The translations under genes and the position numbers were made by a program. A stretch of 64,000 bases of DNA. Origin: Cryobacterium soli. Lineage in GTDB: Bacteria; Actinomycetota; Actinomycetes; Actinomycetales; Microbacteriaceae. The notes under the pieces were generated by a model. It was not told the DNA's origin. It saw nothing but the letters and a program-made list of their open reading frames with translations, and made no database searches. Within the stretch, counting starts at the first letter, position 1; each line of letters begins with the position of its first letter. Positions 25,125 to 34,056 of this stretch are shown here, one piece after another. Location: assembly GCF_003611035.1 (NCBI RefSeq), contig NZ_CP030033.1, positions 1,116,001 to 1,180,000 of the forward strand, given 5' to 3'.

Positions 25125-25898
25125 ATGAGCCCATTGAGCAACGTCGCGGCCGGCCCCGGCACCACAGCGGGTGCGTCCTATCTGGGCGGAACCGGCAAGC
25201 GCGCTCCGGCCACCCGGCTGGGCACCCTGGTCGTGCACGACCTGGTCGCCGCGATCGTCACCGGTGAGGTGAAGCCCGGCGAACTGCTGCCGCCGGAGAC
25301 CGTGCTGAGCGAGCATTTCGGGGTGAGCCGCACCGTGGTGCGCGAATCGGTCAAGCGCCTGGAGGAGAAGGGCATGGTGACGGTGGCCCAGGGCCGCGGC
25401 ACCGCGATCACACCGAGTGCCGAGTGGAACATCCTCGACCGGGTCGTCATTTCCACCCTGATCGAGAACGACGCGAGCCTCGGCATCCTCGACGAACTTG
25501 CCGTCGTGCGCAGCGCCCTTGAAGCTGTCATGGCCGGCGCGGTCGCCGGCACGCACACGGACGCCGACGTGGAGTCGCTGCGGGCCGCACTGACCCGCAT
25601 GCACGAGGTCGTCGAGGACAACGACGAGTTCGCCGCGGCCGACATCGACTTCCACGCCCGCATCATGGAAATCTCCGGCCAGCGCCTGGCGCAGGGCATC
25701 TCCCGCACGCTCGTGCAGCGGGCCAGGGACAACGCCAGGTTCTACGGTGCTCCGGGGCCGGAAGCACCCCGGCTCACGCTCGAGGAGCACGCCAGGGTGT
25801 TGGACGCCATCGCCGCCGGCGACGCCGATGCGGCGTCCCAGGCGATGCGGGAACACATCACGCTGGCTTGGGAGCGCCGCCGCATCACCGAGGCTTGA
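25125..25898 (+). CDS. GntR family (FadR subfamily) transcriptional regulator
   Basis: A 257-residue regulator. The N-terminal winged helix has LPPETVLSEHFGVSRTVVRE, the canonical GntR recognition segment, followed by LEEKGMVTVAQGRGT. The C-terminal FCD effector domain has the metal-binding pattern DIDFHARIM, then EEHARVLDAI and MREHI. It probably represses the flanking operons until a sugar acid binds. ATG 25125 is chosen because GAGG and a TATACA -10-like box directly precede it, so the mRNA may be almost leaderless. It is divergent from the catabolic operon and convergent with the mutarotase gene, 15 nt away. Confidence 0.9.
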   Translation: MSPLSNVAAGPGTTAGASYLGGTGKRAPATRLGTLVVHDLVAAIVTGEVKPGELLPPETVLSEHFGVSRTVVRESVKRLEEKGMVTVAQGRGTAITPSAEWNILDRVVISTLIENDASLGILDELAVVRSALEAVMAGAVAGTHTDADVESLRAALTRMHEVVEDNDEFAAADIDFHARIMEISGQRLAQGISRTLVQRARDNARFYGAPGPEAPRLTLEEHARVLDAIAAGDADAASQAMREHITLAWERRRITEA

Positions 25899-25913
25899 GC
25901 GGCGCCCGGCCGG

Positions 25914-26246
25914 TCAGTCCAGGTGCCAGGCCGGGGTCATTTCCCGCCAGAGCTCACCGGGGGCTGGCGTGCCGAACGGGGTCTGGCACGGGCCGGTGAG
26001 CTCCCACCACTGTTGACTCGTCGCATCCAGCTGGATCTTCGCCATGTCGGCCTCGTAGTCGTCTCCGGCGTACTCGTAGTAGCCGAAGAGGGTGTCGTCG
26101 AGGATGAAGATCGTGTAATTGCGGATCCCCTGCTCGCTCATCGCCTCTTCCACCCGGGTCCACACGGCCCGGTGCAGCGCCAGGTATTCCTCGCGCTTCT
26201 CCGGCCGCACGTTGACCACGAACCCGTGCCGGGTCACCGCGCTCAC
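25914..26246 (-). CDS. L-rhamnose mutarotase family protein (RhaM-like)
   Basis: A 110-residue dimeric alpha/beta-barrel protein of the L-rhamnose mutarotase family. It has the typical HGFVVNVRPEKREEYLALH opening, IRNYTIFILDDTLFGYYEY, and the C-terminal PFGTPAPGELWREM-type block with paired Trp residues. The family interconverts anomers of L-rhamnose or related sugars. It is the last gene of the ABC importer operon, overlapping a permease by 4 nt. This suggests the imported substrate is a free sugar such as a deoxyhexose or pentose, not only an acid. Confidence 0.82.
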   Translation of the reverse strand: MSAVTRHGFVVNVRPEKREEYLALHRAVWTRVEEAMSEQGIRNYTIFILDDTLFGYYEYAGDDYEADMAKIQLDATSQQWWELTGPCQTPFGTPAPGELWREMTPAWHLD

Positions 26247-27199
26247 TCCTTCGTCCCGCCGGCGGTCATGCCCTCGACCAGGAATCGCTGGGAGAACAGG
26301 AAGATCAGCAGGACCGGCGCTACCGACAGCAGCGTGGCCAGGGCCAGGGTGGGCAGCTCGATCACGACACTGCCGGAGGTGGTGGGGTTGAACTGCGGAA
26401 CAACCGAGAGCATATTGGCCAGCCCCACCTGCACGGGCACCTTGTCGCCGCCGACCATGAGGAACGGCAGGAAGTAGTTGTTCCAGTTGCCGACGAAGTT
26501 GAAGAAGCCGACCAGCGCGATCACCGGCGTCGCCAGCGGCATCGCGATCTGGGCGAAGACCCGCAGCTCGCCGGCGCCGTCGATCCGGGCCGCGTTGAGC
26601 AGGTCCTTGGACACCGCGGTCGAGAAGTAGATGTAGGTGAGGTAGACGCCGAACGGGAAGAACGAGAACGGCAGAATCACCGCCAGCGGGGTGCCGAGCA
26701 GCCGCAGGGCGCTCAGCTCGAGGAAGATCGGCAGCACCAGGGCGGTGTTGGGTACGAGCATCACGATCAGGGTCGTGAGCAGCAGCACCCGTCGGCCGCG
26801 GAATTCGACGAGGGCCAGCGCGTACCCGGCCGGGATGCTCACGATGAGAGTGATCACCAGCGCACCGAACGAGTACAGCGTGGAGTTACCGAGCCAGGTG
26901 AGGAAGATACCGTCCTGGAACGCCATCAGCGAGTTCCAGTTGGCCGCCAGCTGGTCCAGGGAGCCGATGCTGAACGGCGCGCTCAGCAGCAGTTCCCTGG
27001 CGGTCTTGGTGGGCGAGAGGATCAGCCAGATGATCGGCAGGATGAAGAACGCAGCGAAGCCGATCAGCACGGCAGCCACGAACGCCCGCGCTATCCATTG
27101 CCGGGGAGTGGTCTCGGTGCCGCGGCGGGACCGGGGGCCGGTGGCGGGCGGCGGCGGTGCCGACAGCTGCCGGCGGGAGGTGGTCTGGGTGTCACTCAC
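26243..27199 (-). CDS. Carbohydrate ABC transporter permease (MalG type)
   Basis: A 318-residue inner-membrane permease with about six helices after a charged N-terminus. The EAA loop that contacts the ATPase is recognisable in DLLNAARIDGAGELRVFAQI. The C-terminal segment ends in SQRFLVEGMTAGGTKE, the usual MalG-like tail. It pairs with the MalF-type permease, whose gene it overlaps by 8 nt, to form the channel of a sugar importer. Confidence 0.9.
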   Translation of the reverse strand: MSDTQTTSRRQLSAPPPPATGPRSRRGTETTPRQWIARAFVAAVLIGFAAFFILPIIWLILSPTKTARELLLSAPFSIGSLDQLAANWNSLMAFQDGIFLTWLGNSTLYSFGALVITLIVSIPAGYALALVEFRGRRVLLLTTLIVMLVPNTALVLPIFLELSALRLLGTPLAVILPFSFFPFGVYLTYIYFSTAVSKDLLNAARIDGAGELRVFAQIAMPLATPVIALVGFFNFVGNWNNYFLPFLMVGGDKVPVQVGLANMLSVVPQFNPTTSGSVVIELPTLALATLLSVAPVLLIFLFSQRFLVEGMTAGGTKE

Positions 27200-28139
27200 G
27201 TTCGAACAGCTTCCCCTTGAGAATGAAAATGGTCGACAGCCCGAGCGCCACGATCAACAGGATGAGCGAGATCGCGGCGGAGCCGGAGAAGTCGTTCTGC
27301 TTGAAGGCGTAGAGATAAGCGAGCTGATTGAGCGAGTAGTTCTCCGGCACCACGCCCCGGGAGGCCTGCGACAGGATGCGCGGCTCGACGAATAACTGGG
27401 TGCCGGCGGCGAGCGACATGATGCCCATGTAGGAGATCCACTTGGTGAGCATGGGCAGCTGCACGTGCCAGGCCGTGTTGACCGGTCCGGCGCCGTCCAT
27501 CCTCGCGGCCTCCATGACGTCGCGGGGGACGTTGTTCAGCGCGCCGTACATGATCACGATCCACCCGCCCGCGCCGGTCCAGAAGGCGATGACTGTGAAG
27601 ATGATGGGCAGGTTGTCCAGGGCCAGCACCTGCACGAAGCTGTCCAGCCCGAACAGTTTGAGCAGCCAGGAGACCGGGCTCACCGTGGGGTCGAGGATGA
27701 ACAGCCAGAGCATGACGCTGGACGCCCCGGCGATCGCGCCCGGGATGTAGTACAGGAACCGGATCGACCCGCTCAGCCAGCGGGCCGAGATGCCGTGCAC
27801 GATGAGGGCGAGCACCACGACGAGAACGATGAGGCTGACCAGCCAGAACAGGATGTAGATCGACACATGGGCGACCGCGGGCAGGAACCTGTAGTCGGCG
27901 AACACCTTGACGAAGTTGTCGAGACCGGCGAACTGGCCGTTGCGGGTGAAGGCGAGGTAGATCGCGTACAGCATCGGGATGAACCCGAAGCCGAGCAGCA
28001 GCAGCGTGTAGCCGCTGACGAACACGTAGCCGAATCGGGTCTGCCGGCCGCCGGCGGAGGCGCCGGACAGCCGGGCCGGCCGGCGCCGACCACGACGGTC
28101 GACACCGGCCTTTGTGACGATGGATCTGGTGTCTGTCAC
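27192..28139 (-). CDS. Carbohydrate ABC transporter permease (MalF type)
   Basis: A 315-residue membrane protein with six predicted helices and an EAA loop in DVMEAARMDGAGPVNTAWHV. It starts 1 nt after the solute-binding protein gene and overlaps the second permease. Together they form the transmembrane part of a CUT1-type sugar importer. No ATP-binding subunit is encoded nearby, so a shared MsiK-like ATPase elsewhere in the genome is presumed. Confidence 0.9.
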   Translation of the reverse strand: MTDTRSIVTKAGVDRRGRRRPARLSGASAGGRQTRFGYVFVSGYTLLLLGFGFIPMLYAIYLAFTRNGQFAGLDNFVKVFADYRFLPAVAHVSIYILFWLVSLIVLVVVLALIVHGISARWLSGSIRFLYYIPGAIAGASSVMLWLFILDPTVSPVSWLLKLFGLDSFVQVLALDNLPIIFTVIAFWTGAGGWIVIMYGALNNVPRDVMEAARMDGAGPVNTAWHVQLPMLTKWISYMGIMSLAAGTQLFVEPRILSQASRGVVPENYSLNQLAYLYAFKQNDFSGSAAISLILLIVALGLSTIFILKGKLFERE

Positions 28140-28140
28140 G

Positions 28141-29502
28141 CTATTTCACCGTGTAGCCATTGACGGTCGCGTCGTTGGTGATCGCTTCCTGCCAGGCCGG
28201 GAGCATCTCCTCGATGGAGGTGCCGGCCGCAAGGCCGGGAACGATGACCGTGGCCCAGCCGGTCTCCGGGCTGAACCGGGCGTAGCCCCAGCCGTCCCAG
28301 ACCGACGCACCGGCGGAGATCATCTCTTCGTCGAAGCCGTCCAGGAAGTAGTTGGCGTCGGCCTGCTTGGCCAGCCAGCCCTCTGCCGCCGACGAGTACG
28401 CCGGGTAACCGGAGGAGAGCTCCACCTGGAACTCGTCGGAACTCGTCACGAATTCCAGGAACGTCTCGACCGCATCCAGGTTCTCGCTGTGGCTGGAGGC
28501 GTACCAGATGCCGCCGCCGACGTTTCCGGTCGCGACCTCTTCACCCTCCCAGTGCAGCGGAGCGCCCACACCGATCTCGCCGGCAGGCACCTGCAGCGCG
28601 GTCTGGAAGATGGCGCCGGTGTACCAGACCGGTCCGGGCAGGGCCACGACCTTGTCGGCGTAGGTCTCGGCGAAAGTGGAGCTGAAGTAGCTGTCCTGCA
28701 CGAGGGTGCCGTTGTCGATCAGGGTGTCGAGGATGCGGGAGATCTCCACCGACTCATCCGAGGCCGTGTCGCTGGAGAAGGTGTCACCGTCGGTCTGGAA
28801 GATCGGCGCCTGGGCACCCCAGTAGTACACGTAGGGCATCCAGCTGTCGCCGACGCTGCCGAGGATGTAGCCCGGGTGCTCGGCGGCCAGCTTGACGCCG
28901 AGCGCCTCGTAGTCCTCCCAGGTCTCCGGAACGTCATAGCCGAATTCGGTGAGCAGCTTCTGGTTGTAGTAGGTGACGACCTGGGCGAGGTCGTTGCGCA
29001 GGCCGTAGACCGTGCCGTCGACCGTGACCGGGTCGAGGGCGCCGGGTGCGAAGCCGTCGAGGAAGTCCTGGTCGAGGTAGCCCTCGTTGAGCGGAGCGGC
29101 GAAGGCCTGCACGCCGTTGTTCTCCCTGGCCGCCCAGGTTGCGTCGTTCTGCTGGGTGGAGAAGACCACGTCGGGCCAGCCCTCGCCCGACTGGTCGAGC
29201 AGCGCGATCTTGGTCTGGAAGGAACCGGAGCCGCCGGCGTTGCCGTCGTAGGTCTCGTATTCGATGGGGATGTCGGGGTGCGCCGCCTTGAAGGCGGTGA
29301 CGGCCGGTTCGCGGGAGGCGTCGACCCAGACGGTGATCGGGTCGCCCTCCACCTGTTCAGCCGTTGCGAAGCCGTATTCGTCGTTGACCGCTGCGGACGT
29401 TCCGCCGGTGCACCCGCTGACCAGCAGCAGGCCGGCGGCCGCTGCGGTGAGGGAGAACAGGCGTGTGCCGCGGCGGAATGAAGACGATGAGTGCTCTGAC
29501 AT
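28141..29502 (-). CDS. ABC transporter sugar-binding lipoprotein
   Basis: A 453-residue extracellular solute-binding protein. The N-terminus has a basic region, a hydrophobic stretch and the lipobox LVSGC, making Cys31 the lipid-modified residue. The mature part shows the family 1 binding-protein pattern, with DPITVWVDASREPAVTAFKA near the start and many aromatic residues for sugar stacking. It captures the substrate outside the membrane and delivers it to the two permeases. It is the first gene of the importer operon, with AAAGGACG before the ATG and a palindromic operator upstream. The sugar is not known. Confidence 0.9.
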   Translation of the reverse strand: MSEHSSSSFRRGTRLFSLTAAAAGLLLVSGCTGGTSAAVNDEYGFATAEQVEGDPITVWVDASREPAVTAFKAAHPDIPIEYETYDGNAGGSGSFQTKIALLDQSGEGWPDVVFSTQQNDATWAARENNGVQAFAAPLNEGYLDQDFLDGFAPGALDPVTVDGTVYGLRNDLAQVVTYYNQKLLTEFGYDVPETWEDYEALGVKLAAEHPGYILGSVGDSWMPYVYYWGAQAPIFQTDGDTFSSDTASDESVEISRILDTLIDNGTLVQDSYFSSTFAETYADKVVALPGPVWYTGAIFQTALQVPAGEIGVGAPLHWEGEEVATGNVGGGIWYASSHSENLDAVETFLEFVTSSDEFQVELSSGYPAYSSAAEGWLAKQADANYFLDGFDEEMISAGASVWDGWGYARFSPETGWATVIVPGLAAGTSIEEMLPAWQEAITNDATVNGYTVK

Positions 29503-29563
29503 GGAACGTCCTTTACTGGTCGGCGTCGTTGACGACTTGTCGCCCGGGTGGGCAAGAACGATT

Positions 29564-29581
29564 ACATCATACGTGTGATGT
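29564..29581. promoter_or_regulatory. Palindromic operator in the ABC importer promoter
   Basis: ACATCATACGTGTGATGT is an 18-bp palindrome with one mismatched pair, 62 bases before the importer start. Read leftward it contains a TATGAT -10 box (29571-29566), so binding there would block transcription. It shares TACATCATAC with the site at 25052. Confidence 0.6.
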
Positions 29582-29719
29582 TAATCGCAAGACCCCGCGC
29601 GAGCGACTGGTTCCAGCATTCCCTATCGAAGGGCAATCGATTGATCACAGGCGCCGAGTGGATGGCGTGTCGACACCGGATCGGCGGCTTTCGCCGAGTG
29701 TCACCGCCAGGCGTTTCCG

Positions 29720-30607
29720 TCAGCGCGCTGGTCCGCCTGTCGTGGACCGGACCGCGCTGAACGACCAGGGCAGCCCGGCGAGGGCCTGGTCGAGGCGGGC
29801 GGTGGAGGTGTAGAGGTCGACGATCACGTCGACAAGGCCCTGCGGCGGTGCCTCGCCGTCGACCAGCAGTGGGCGACTCACCGCATCGGCCCCGCAGCCG
29901 TCGGCGAGACCGGCGAAGTAACCGGGCGCGAGCAGGTAGCTTGCCACGACCACCCGGCCGGGCGCCCCGGCACGGGCGGCGCGAACCGCGTCGGCCAGCC
30001 GGGGTTCTGCGGCGGAGATGAACCCGACCGTGACGGGTCGACCCAGCACCGTGGCCAGCTGGCCGGCCGTGCTGTGGCAGTCGGCGACGGCGTTGGCGTC
30101 GGTGGAACCGGCCGCGGCGAGCACGACGGTGTCGTCCGGGAATAGTCCGATCTCCTGCAGGCGGTCGGCGAGGATGCGGGCGAGCCGGGCGTCGGGGCCG
30201 AGCGCGCCGGTGACCCGCACCGGCTGGCTCGCCTCGGCGGCGGCCTCGGCCAGGTCCACGCGCACGTGGTAGCCGGCCGACAGCAGCAACGGCACGATCA
30301 CGACCGGCCGGCCGGCAGTCTCAGCGGCGATGCCGGTGAGGCAGGTCGGCACATCCGGGCTCTGCACATCGACGTACCCGCCCAGCACGGTGAGTTGCGG
30401 TGCCGCGGCGGCCACCGCGGCGACGAGGGCCAGCACCGCGCGCTGCCCGGCGGGATCGCTGGTGCCGTGCGAGGTCGCCAGCAGCGCCGGCGCCGCGCTC
30501 GAGGAGACGGCGTCGACCGGGGCCGTGCCGATCGGAGCCGTGCCGATCGGAGCCGTGCCGATCGGAGCGGTGCGGACGGGAGTCGTGGGCACCGGGATGC
30601 CCATCAT
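29720..30607 (-). CDS. Sirohydrochlorin chelatase (CbiX/SirB family)
   Basis: A 295-residue protein with two related CbiX-type halves. The first opens with ALLATSHGTSD, where the His is a metal-binding catalytic residue, and includes VVIVPLLLSAGYHVRVDL; the second includes VVVASYLLAPGYF. It most likely inserts Fe2+ into sirohydrochlorin to make siroheme for NirB; a cobalt role is possible. The N-terminus contains three TAPIG repeats. Its ATG overlaps the nirD stop (ATGATG). CobA, which makes the precursor, lies in the opposite operon. Confidence 0.85.
   Translation of the reverse strand: MMGIPVPTTPVRTAPIGTAPIGTAPIGTAPVDAVSSSAAPALLATSHGTSDPAGQRAVLALVAAVAAAAPQLTVLGGYVDVQSPDVPTCLTGIAAETAGRPVVIVPLLLSAGYHVRVDLAEAAAEASQPVRVTGALGPDARLARILADRLQEIGLFPDDTVVLAAAGSTDANAVADCHSTAGQLATVLGRPVTVGFISAAEPRLADAVRAARAGAPGRVVVASYLLAPGYFAGLADGCGADAVSRPLLVDGEAPPQGLVDVIVDLYTSTARLDQALAGLPWSFSAVRSTTGGPAR
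30522..30566 (-). repeat. 15-bp tandem repeat inside the chelatase gene
   Basis: Three exact copies of GCCGTGCCGATCGGA (plus strand) encode the TAPIG repeats near the N-terminus. The number could vary between strains without breaking the frame. Confidence 0.85.
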
Positions 30608-31026
30608 GCGGCCGCGAACCGGGCGTCGATGCTCTCGGCCTGCTGCCGCGACCCGACCTGCTCGCGCACCAGGATCTGCACGGTGCCGTGGTCGATGCGC
30701 ACCGGGAAGGTGCGCAGGGCGTATTCGGCCGCGGTGAAGCATTCGCCGGTCTCGAGGTCGTAGACCTGCTTGTGCAGCGGTGAGGCCAGGGTGGGGCGGG
30801 CGCCGCGGGAGCCCACGATGCCGCGGCTCATCACGAACGAGCCTGTCGCCGGGTCCTGGTTGGACACCGCGAAGAGGCTGCCGTCGGGCAGCAGCACCAG
30901 CGCCACCTGCACGCCGTCGATGAGTGCGGCCTCGGCCCACAGCGGCTCGAGCCGCTCGAGGGCGCAGACGCTGGTCCACTCCGGTGTGCGGCCGGCGGAG
31001 TCGTGCGAGTCGGTGGGTGTGTGCAC
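30604..31026 (-). CDS. nirD: Nitrite reductase small subunit NirD
   Basis: A 140-residue Rieske-fold protein. It matches NirD in LEPLWAEAALIDGVQVALVL, SNQDPATGSFVMSRGIVGSR and SPLHKQVYDLETGEC. As in other NirD proteins, the Rieske Cys/His ligands are mostly absent, so it should not hold a cluster but supports the large subunit. It starts with GTG, preceded by GGAGG. It is transcribed away from nirB, unlike the common nirBD order, and is coupled to the chelatase gene. A GTNAC-type box lies in its promoter. Confidence 0.88.
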   Translation of the reverse strand: MHTPTDSHDSAGRTPEWTSVCALERLEPLWAEAALIDGVQVALVLLPDGSLFAVSNQDPATGSFVMSRGIVGSRGARPTLASPLHKQVYDLETGECFTAAEYALRTFPVRIDHGTVQILVREQVGSRQQAESIDARFAAA

Positions 31027-31092
31027 GGGATCCTCCAGTGGTCGAGCGCGAGCGGGGTGTCGGGAACGGGGTGGAATCGGTTCCTGGTGTCA

Positions 31093-31146
31093 ACGGTAGG
31101 CAGCCCGCGTGTCGGTCATCGTGCGAGGCCGTGACGATCGCGTAAC
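31093..31146 (-). promoter_or_regulatory. nirD promoter with GlnR/NnaR-type box
   Basis: Read leftward, GTTAC-n6-GTCAC (31146-31131) is followed after 32 nt by the -10 box TACCGT (31098-31093). Confidence 0.55.
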
Positions 31147-31185
31147 GAAGACCTCTCAGGCCTCTCACACCGACGTGAGGCGCCC

Positions 31186-31238
31186 GTCACACTCCGTTAC
31201 GTCGGGGACACGGCAGAGAAATCGCCGACTTTTAGGCT
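31186..31238 (+). promoter_or_regulatory. nirB promoter with GlnR/NnaR-type box
   Basis: GTCAC-n5-GTTAC (31186-31200) is followed after 32 nt by the -10 box TAGGCT (31233-31238), about 33 bases before the nirB ATG. Confidence 0.55.
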
Positions 31239-31271
31239 GGCGGAACAGCTCACGACTCGGAAAGGCCCTCC

Positions 31272-34052
31272 ATGGACAACGTCACTCCCGCCCCGGATTC
31301 ATCCGGCACGCCCCGACGCGTCGTGGTGATCGGCGGGGGCCCCGCCGCCCACCGGTTCACCGAGGCCATGGCCGCCCGCGCCACATCCCGAGGCGAGTCC
31401 GCCGGCAGCGTCGGCCACACCGTCACGGTGTTCGGCGAGGAACCGTACCTCCCCTATGACCGGGTGGCCCTGTCCCGCCGACTGGTCGATTCCGAAGACC
31501 TCACCCTGGGTGACACCGCCCTGTGGAACTCCGGCACGATCAGCTACCGCGGCGGCAGCGCTGTCGCCGGAGTCGATACCCGTGAGAAGGCCATCACGCT
31601 GGCCGACGGCGAACGGGTGCCGTACGACGACCTGGTCTTCGCCACCGGGTCCGCCGCCACCGTGCCGGGCATCCCCGGGGCCGAGGCCGGACACGTCTAC
31701 CGCACCCTCGACGACGTCGACTTCCTGGTGGCAGAGATCACCCGGTTGCGGGAACGCCTGGGCCGCCCCGCCAACGTCGTCGTGGTCGGCGGCGGGCTGC
31801 TCGGACTCGAGGCCGCCGGCGGCCTGGCCCGGCTCGGCGCCGCATCCACTCTCGTGCACTCCGGAGCCTGGCTGATGAGCGCCCAGCTCGACGAGGGCGC
31901 CGGCCAGGCCCTCGGCCGGCTGATCGGCGCGCAGGGCATCACCCTGGCGCTGGGCACCCGGCCCACCGAGATCCTGCGCTCCCCCACCGGCCGGGTGCTC
32001 GGCGTGGCACTCACCAACGGCACGCAGCTGCACGCCGACCTCGTGGTCTTCTCCATCGGCATCACCCCGCGCGACGAACTCGCTCGCGCCGCCGGCCTCG
32101 AGCTGGGCCCGCGCGGCGGCATCGCCATCGGCGACGACTGCCGCACCTCGGCCGCCGATGTGTGGGCGATCGGCGAGGTCGCCAGCATCGACGGTGTCTG
32201 CGTGGGCCTGGTCGCCCCGGCCAACGCCATGGCCGAGGTCGCCGCCGACCGGCTGCACGGCGGCGAGGCGCTCTTCCCCGGCATCGACGACGCCACCAAG
32301 CTCAAGCTCTCCGGCGTGGAAGTCGCCAGCTTCGGCGACGCCCTCGGCCGCACCGAACACGCCCTCGAGGTGGTCTACGCCGATCCCGCGCGCGGTCTAT
32401 ACCAGAAGATCGTGGTCACGGGGGATGCCAAGACCCTGCTCGGCGGCATCTTCGTCGGTGACGCGTCGCCGTACACCTCGCTCCGTCCGTTGCTCGGCCG
32501 CGAGCTTCCGGCAGAGCCCGGCGCCTACCTCTCCGCCGCCGGCGCCGAACCGCCGGCGAACAGCGACCTGCCCGACGACGTGCAGCTCTGCTCGTGCAAC
32601 AACGTGTCGGTCGGCGCAGTGCGTGCGGCCATCCGCGGCGATCACGGCGAGGCCTGCACCGAGCTCGGCCCGCTCAAGGCCTGCACCCGCGCCGGCACCC
32701 AGTGCGGCTCCTGCGTTCCGCTGGTCAAGAAGATCCTGGAGACCGAGCTCAAGAAGGCCGGCATCGAGGTCTCCAAGGCCCTCTGCGAGCACATCGCGTT
32801 CAGCCGCAGCGAACTGTTCGAGAGCGTGCGCATCCTGCAGCTCACCTCGTTCGACGACATCATGGAGCGATTCGGCAGCGGCCTCGGTTGCGACATCTGC
32901 AAGCCGGTCATCGCGTCGATCCTGGCGTCGCAGACCAACGGCTACGTGCTGGATGCCGGCCGCGGCGGCCTGCAGGACACCAACGACCGCGCCCTGGCCA
33001 ACATGCAGAAGGACGGCACCTACTCGGTCGTGCCGCGCATCCCGGGCGGGGAGATCACCCCGGCCAAGCTCAAGGTGATCGCCAAGGTGGCCGAGCAGTA
33101 CAACCTGTATACGAAGATCACCGGCGGCCAGCGCATCGACATGTTCGGCGCCCGGCTCGAGCAGCTGCCCGAGATCTGGACGATCCTCGTGGACGCGGGT
33201 TTCGAGTCCGGGCAGGCCTACGGCAAGAGCTTGCGCACCGTGAAGAGCTGCGTCGGCAGCACCTGGTGCCGCTTCGGCGTGCAGGACGCCGTCTCCATGG
33301 CCATCCAGCTCGAACTGCGCTACCGGGGTCTGCGGTCGCCGCACAAGTTCAAGCTCGGTGTCTCCGGCTGCGCCCGCGAGTGTGCAGAGGCCCGGGGCAA
33401 GGACGTGGGCATCATCGCCACCGATCAGGGCTGGAACCTGTATGTGGGCGGCAACGGCGGCTTCCAGCCGGCACACGCACAGCTGCTCGCCCAGGACCTG
33501 GACGACGACACCCTGATCGCCTACATCGACCGCTACCTGATGTACTACATCCGCACCGGCGACCGGCTGCAGCGCACCGCGCGCTGGCAGGAGGAACTGC
33601 CCGGCGGCCTCGACCACGTGCGCGATGTCGTCGTGAACGACAGCCTGGGCCTGGCCGCCGAACTCGAACTGGCCATGTCCGCCCACGTGGGCAGCTACGA
33701 GGACGAGTGGGCGGCCACACTCAAGGATCCGGAGCGGCTGCGCCGGTTCCGCTCCTTCGTGAACGCGCCGACCACCCCCGACCCGGCCATCGTGCAGGTT
33801 CTCGAACGCGGCCAGCCGCGGCCGGCCTGGCCGGCGGAACGCGACGCGGCCGCGGCCCCGGTTGACGGTTCAGGTTCGCCCCGGAGCGCCCGCCCGGCCG
33901 AGTACATCGGCGTCAGCGTCAACGAACCGTCGGACGAGGACGACCCCGCCACCGGGCCTGTGATGCTGTCCGGCCCGCGGATCCCGCTCCGCCCACCGGG
34001 TGACGCCCCGCGTCACGCACATTCCGGCTCGGCGACAGAACAAGGAGAATAG
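31272..34052 (+). CDS. nirB: Nitrite reductase [NAD(P)H] large subunit NirB
   Basis: A 926-residue cytoplasmic enzyme that reduces nitrite to ammonium with six electrons. Domains in order: FAD/NAD(P)H oxidoreductase (VVVIGGGPAAHRF near residue 17), a BFD-like [2Fe-2S] domain (LCSCNNVSVGAV and AGTQCGSCVP, about 440-480), and the sulfite/nitrite reductase part. The last holds CVGSTWC and GCAREC, the four Cys that bind [4Fe-4S] and siroheme. A Pro/Ala-rich tail of about 70 residues makes it longer than the usual 840. GAAAGG precedes the ATG. cobA follows 4 nt after the stop. Confidence 0.94.
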   Translation: MDNVTPAPDSSGTPRRVVVIGGGPAAHRFTEAMAARATSRGESAGSVGHTVTVFGEEPYLPYDRVALSRRLVDSEDLTLGDTALWNSGTISYRGGSAVAGVDTREKAITLADGERVPYDDLVFATGSAATVPGIPGAEAGHVYRTLDDVDFLVAEITRLRERLGRPANVVVVGGGLLGLEAAGGLARLGAASTLVHSGAWLMSAQLDEGAGQALGRLIGAQGITLALGTRPTEILRSPTGRVLGVALTNGTQLHADLVVFSIGITPRDELARAAGLELGPRGGIAIGDDCRTSAADVWAIGEVASIDGVCVGLVAPANAMAEVAADRLHGGEALFPGIDDATKLKLSGVEVASFGDALGRTEHALEVVYADPARGLYQKIVVTGDAKTLLGGIFVGDASPYTSLRPLLGRELPAEPGAYLSAAGAEPPANSDLPDDVQLCSCNNVSVGAVRAAIRGDHGEACTELGPLKACTRAGTQCGSCVPLVKKILETELKKAGIEVSKALCEHIAFSRSELFESVRILQLTSFDDIMERFGSGLGCDICKPVIASILASQTNGYVLDAGRGGLQDTNDRALANMQKDGTYSVVPRIPGGEITPAKLKVIAKVAEQYNLYTKITGGQRIDMFGARLEQLPEIWTILVDAGFESGQAYGKSLRTVKSCVGSTWCRFGVQDAVSMAIQLELRYRGLRSPHKFKLGVSGCARECAEARGKDVGIIATDQGWNLYVGGNGGFQPAHAQLLAQDLDDDTLIAYIDRYLMYYIRTGDRLQRTARWQEELPGGLDHVRDVVVNDSLGLAAELELAMSAHVGSYEDEWAATLKDPERLRRFRSFVNAPTTPDPAIVQVLERGQPRPAWPAERDAAAAPVDGSGSPRSARPAEYIGVSVNEPSDEDDPATGPVMLSGPRIPLRPPGDAPRHAHSGSATEQGE

Positions 34053-34056
34053 GCCC

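Noticed and set aside
16683..29581. Genomic island with transfer genes
   Set aside because: No integrase, transposase, tRNA end or flanking direct repeat is visible. I keep only the milder claim that the sugar genes interrupt the nitrate locus.
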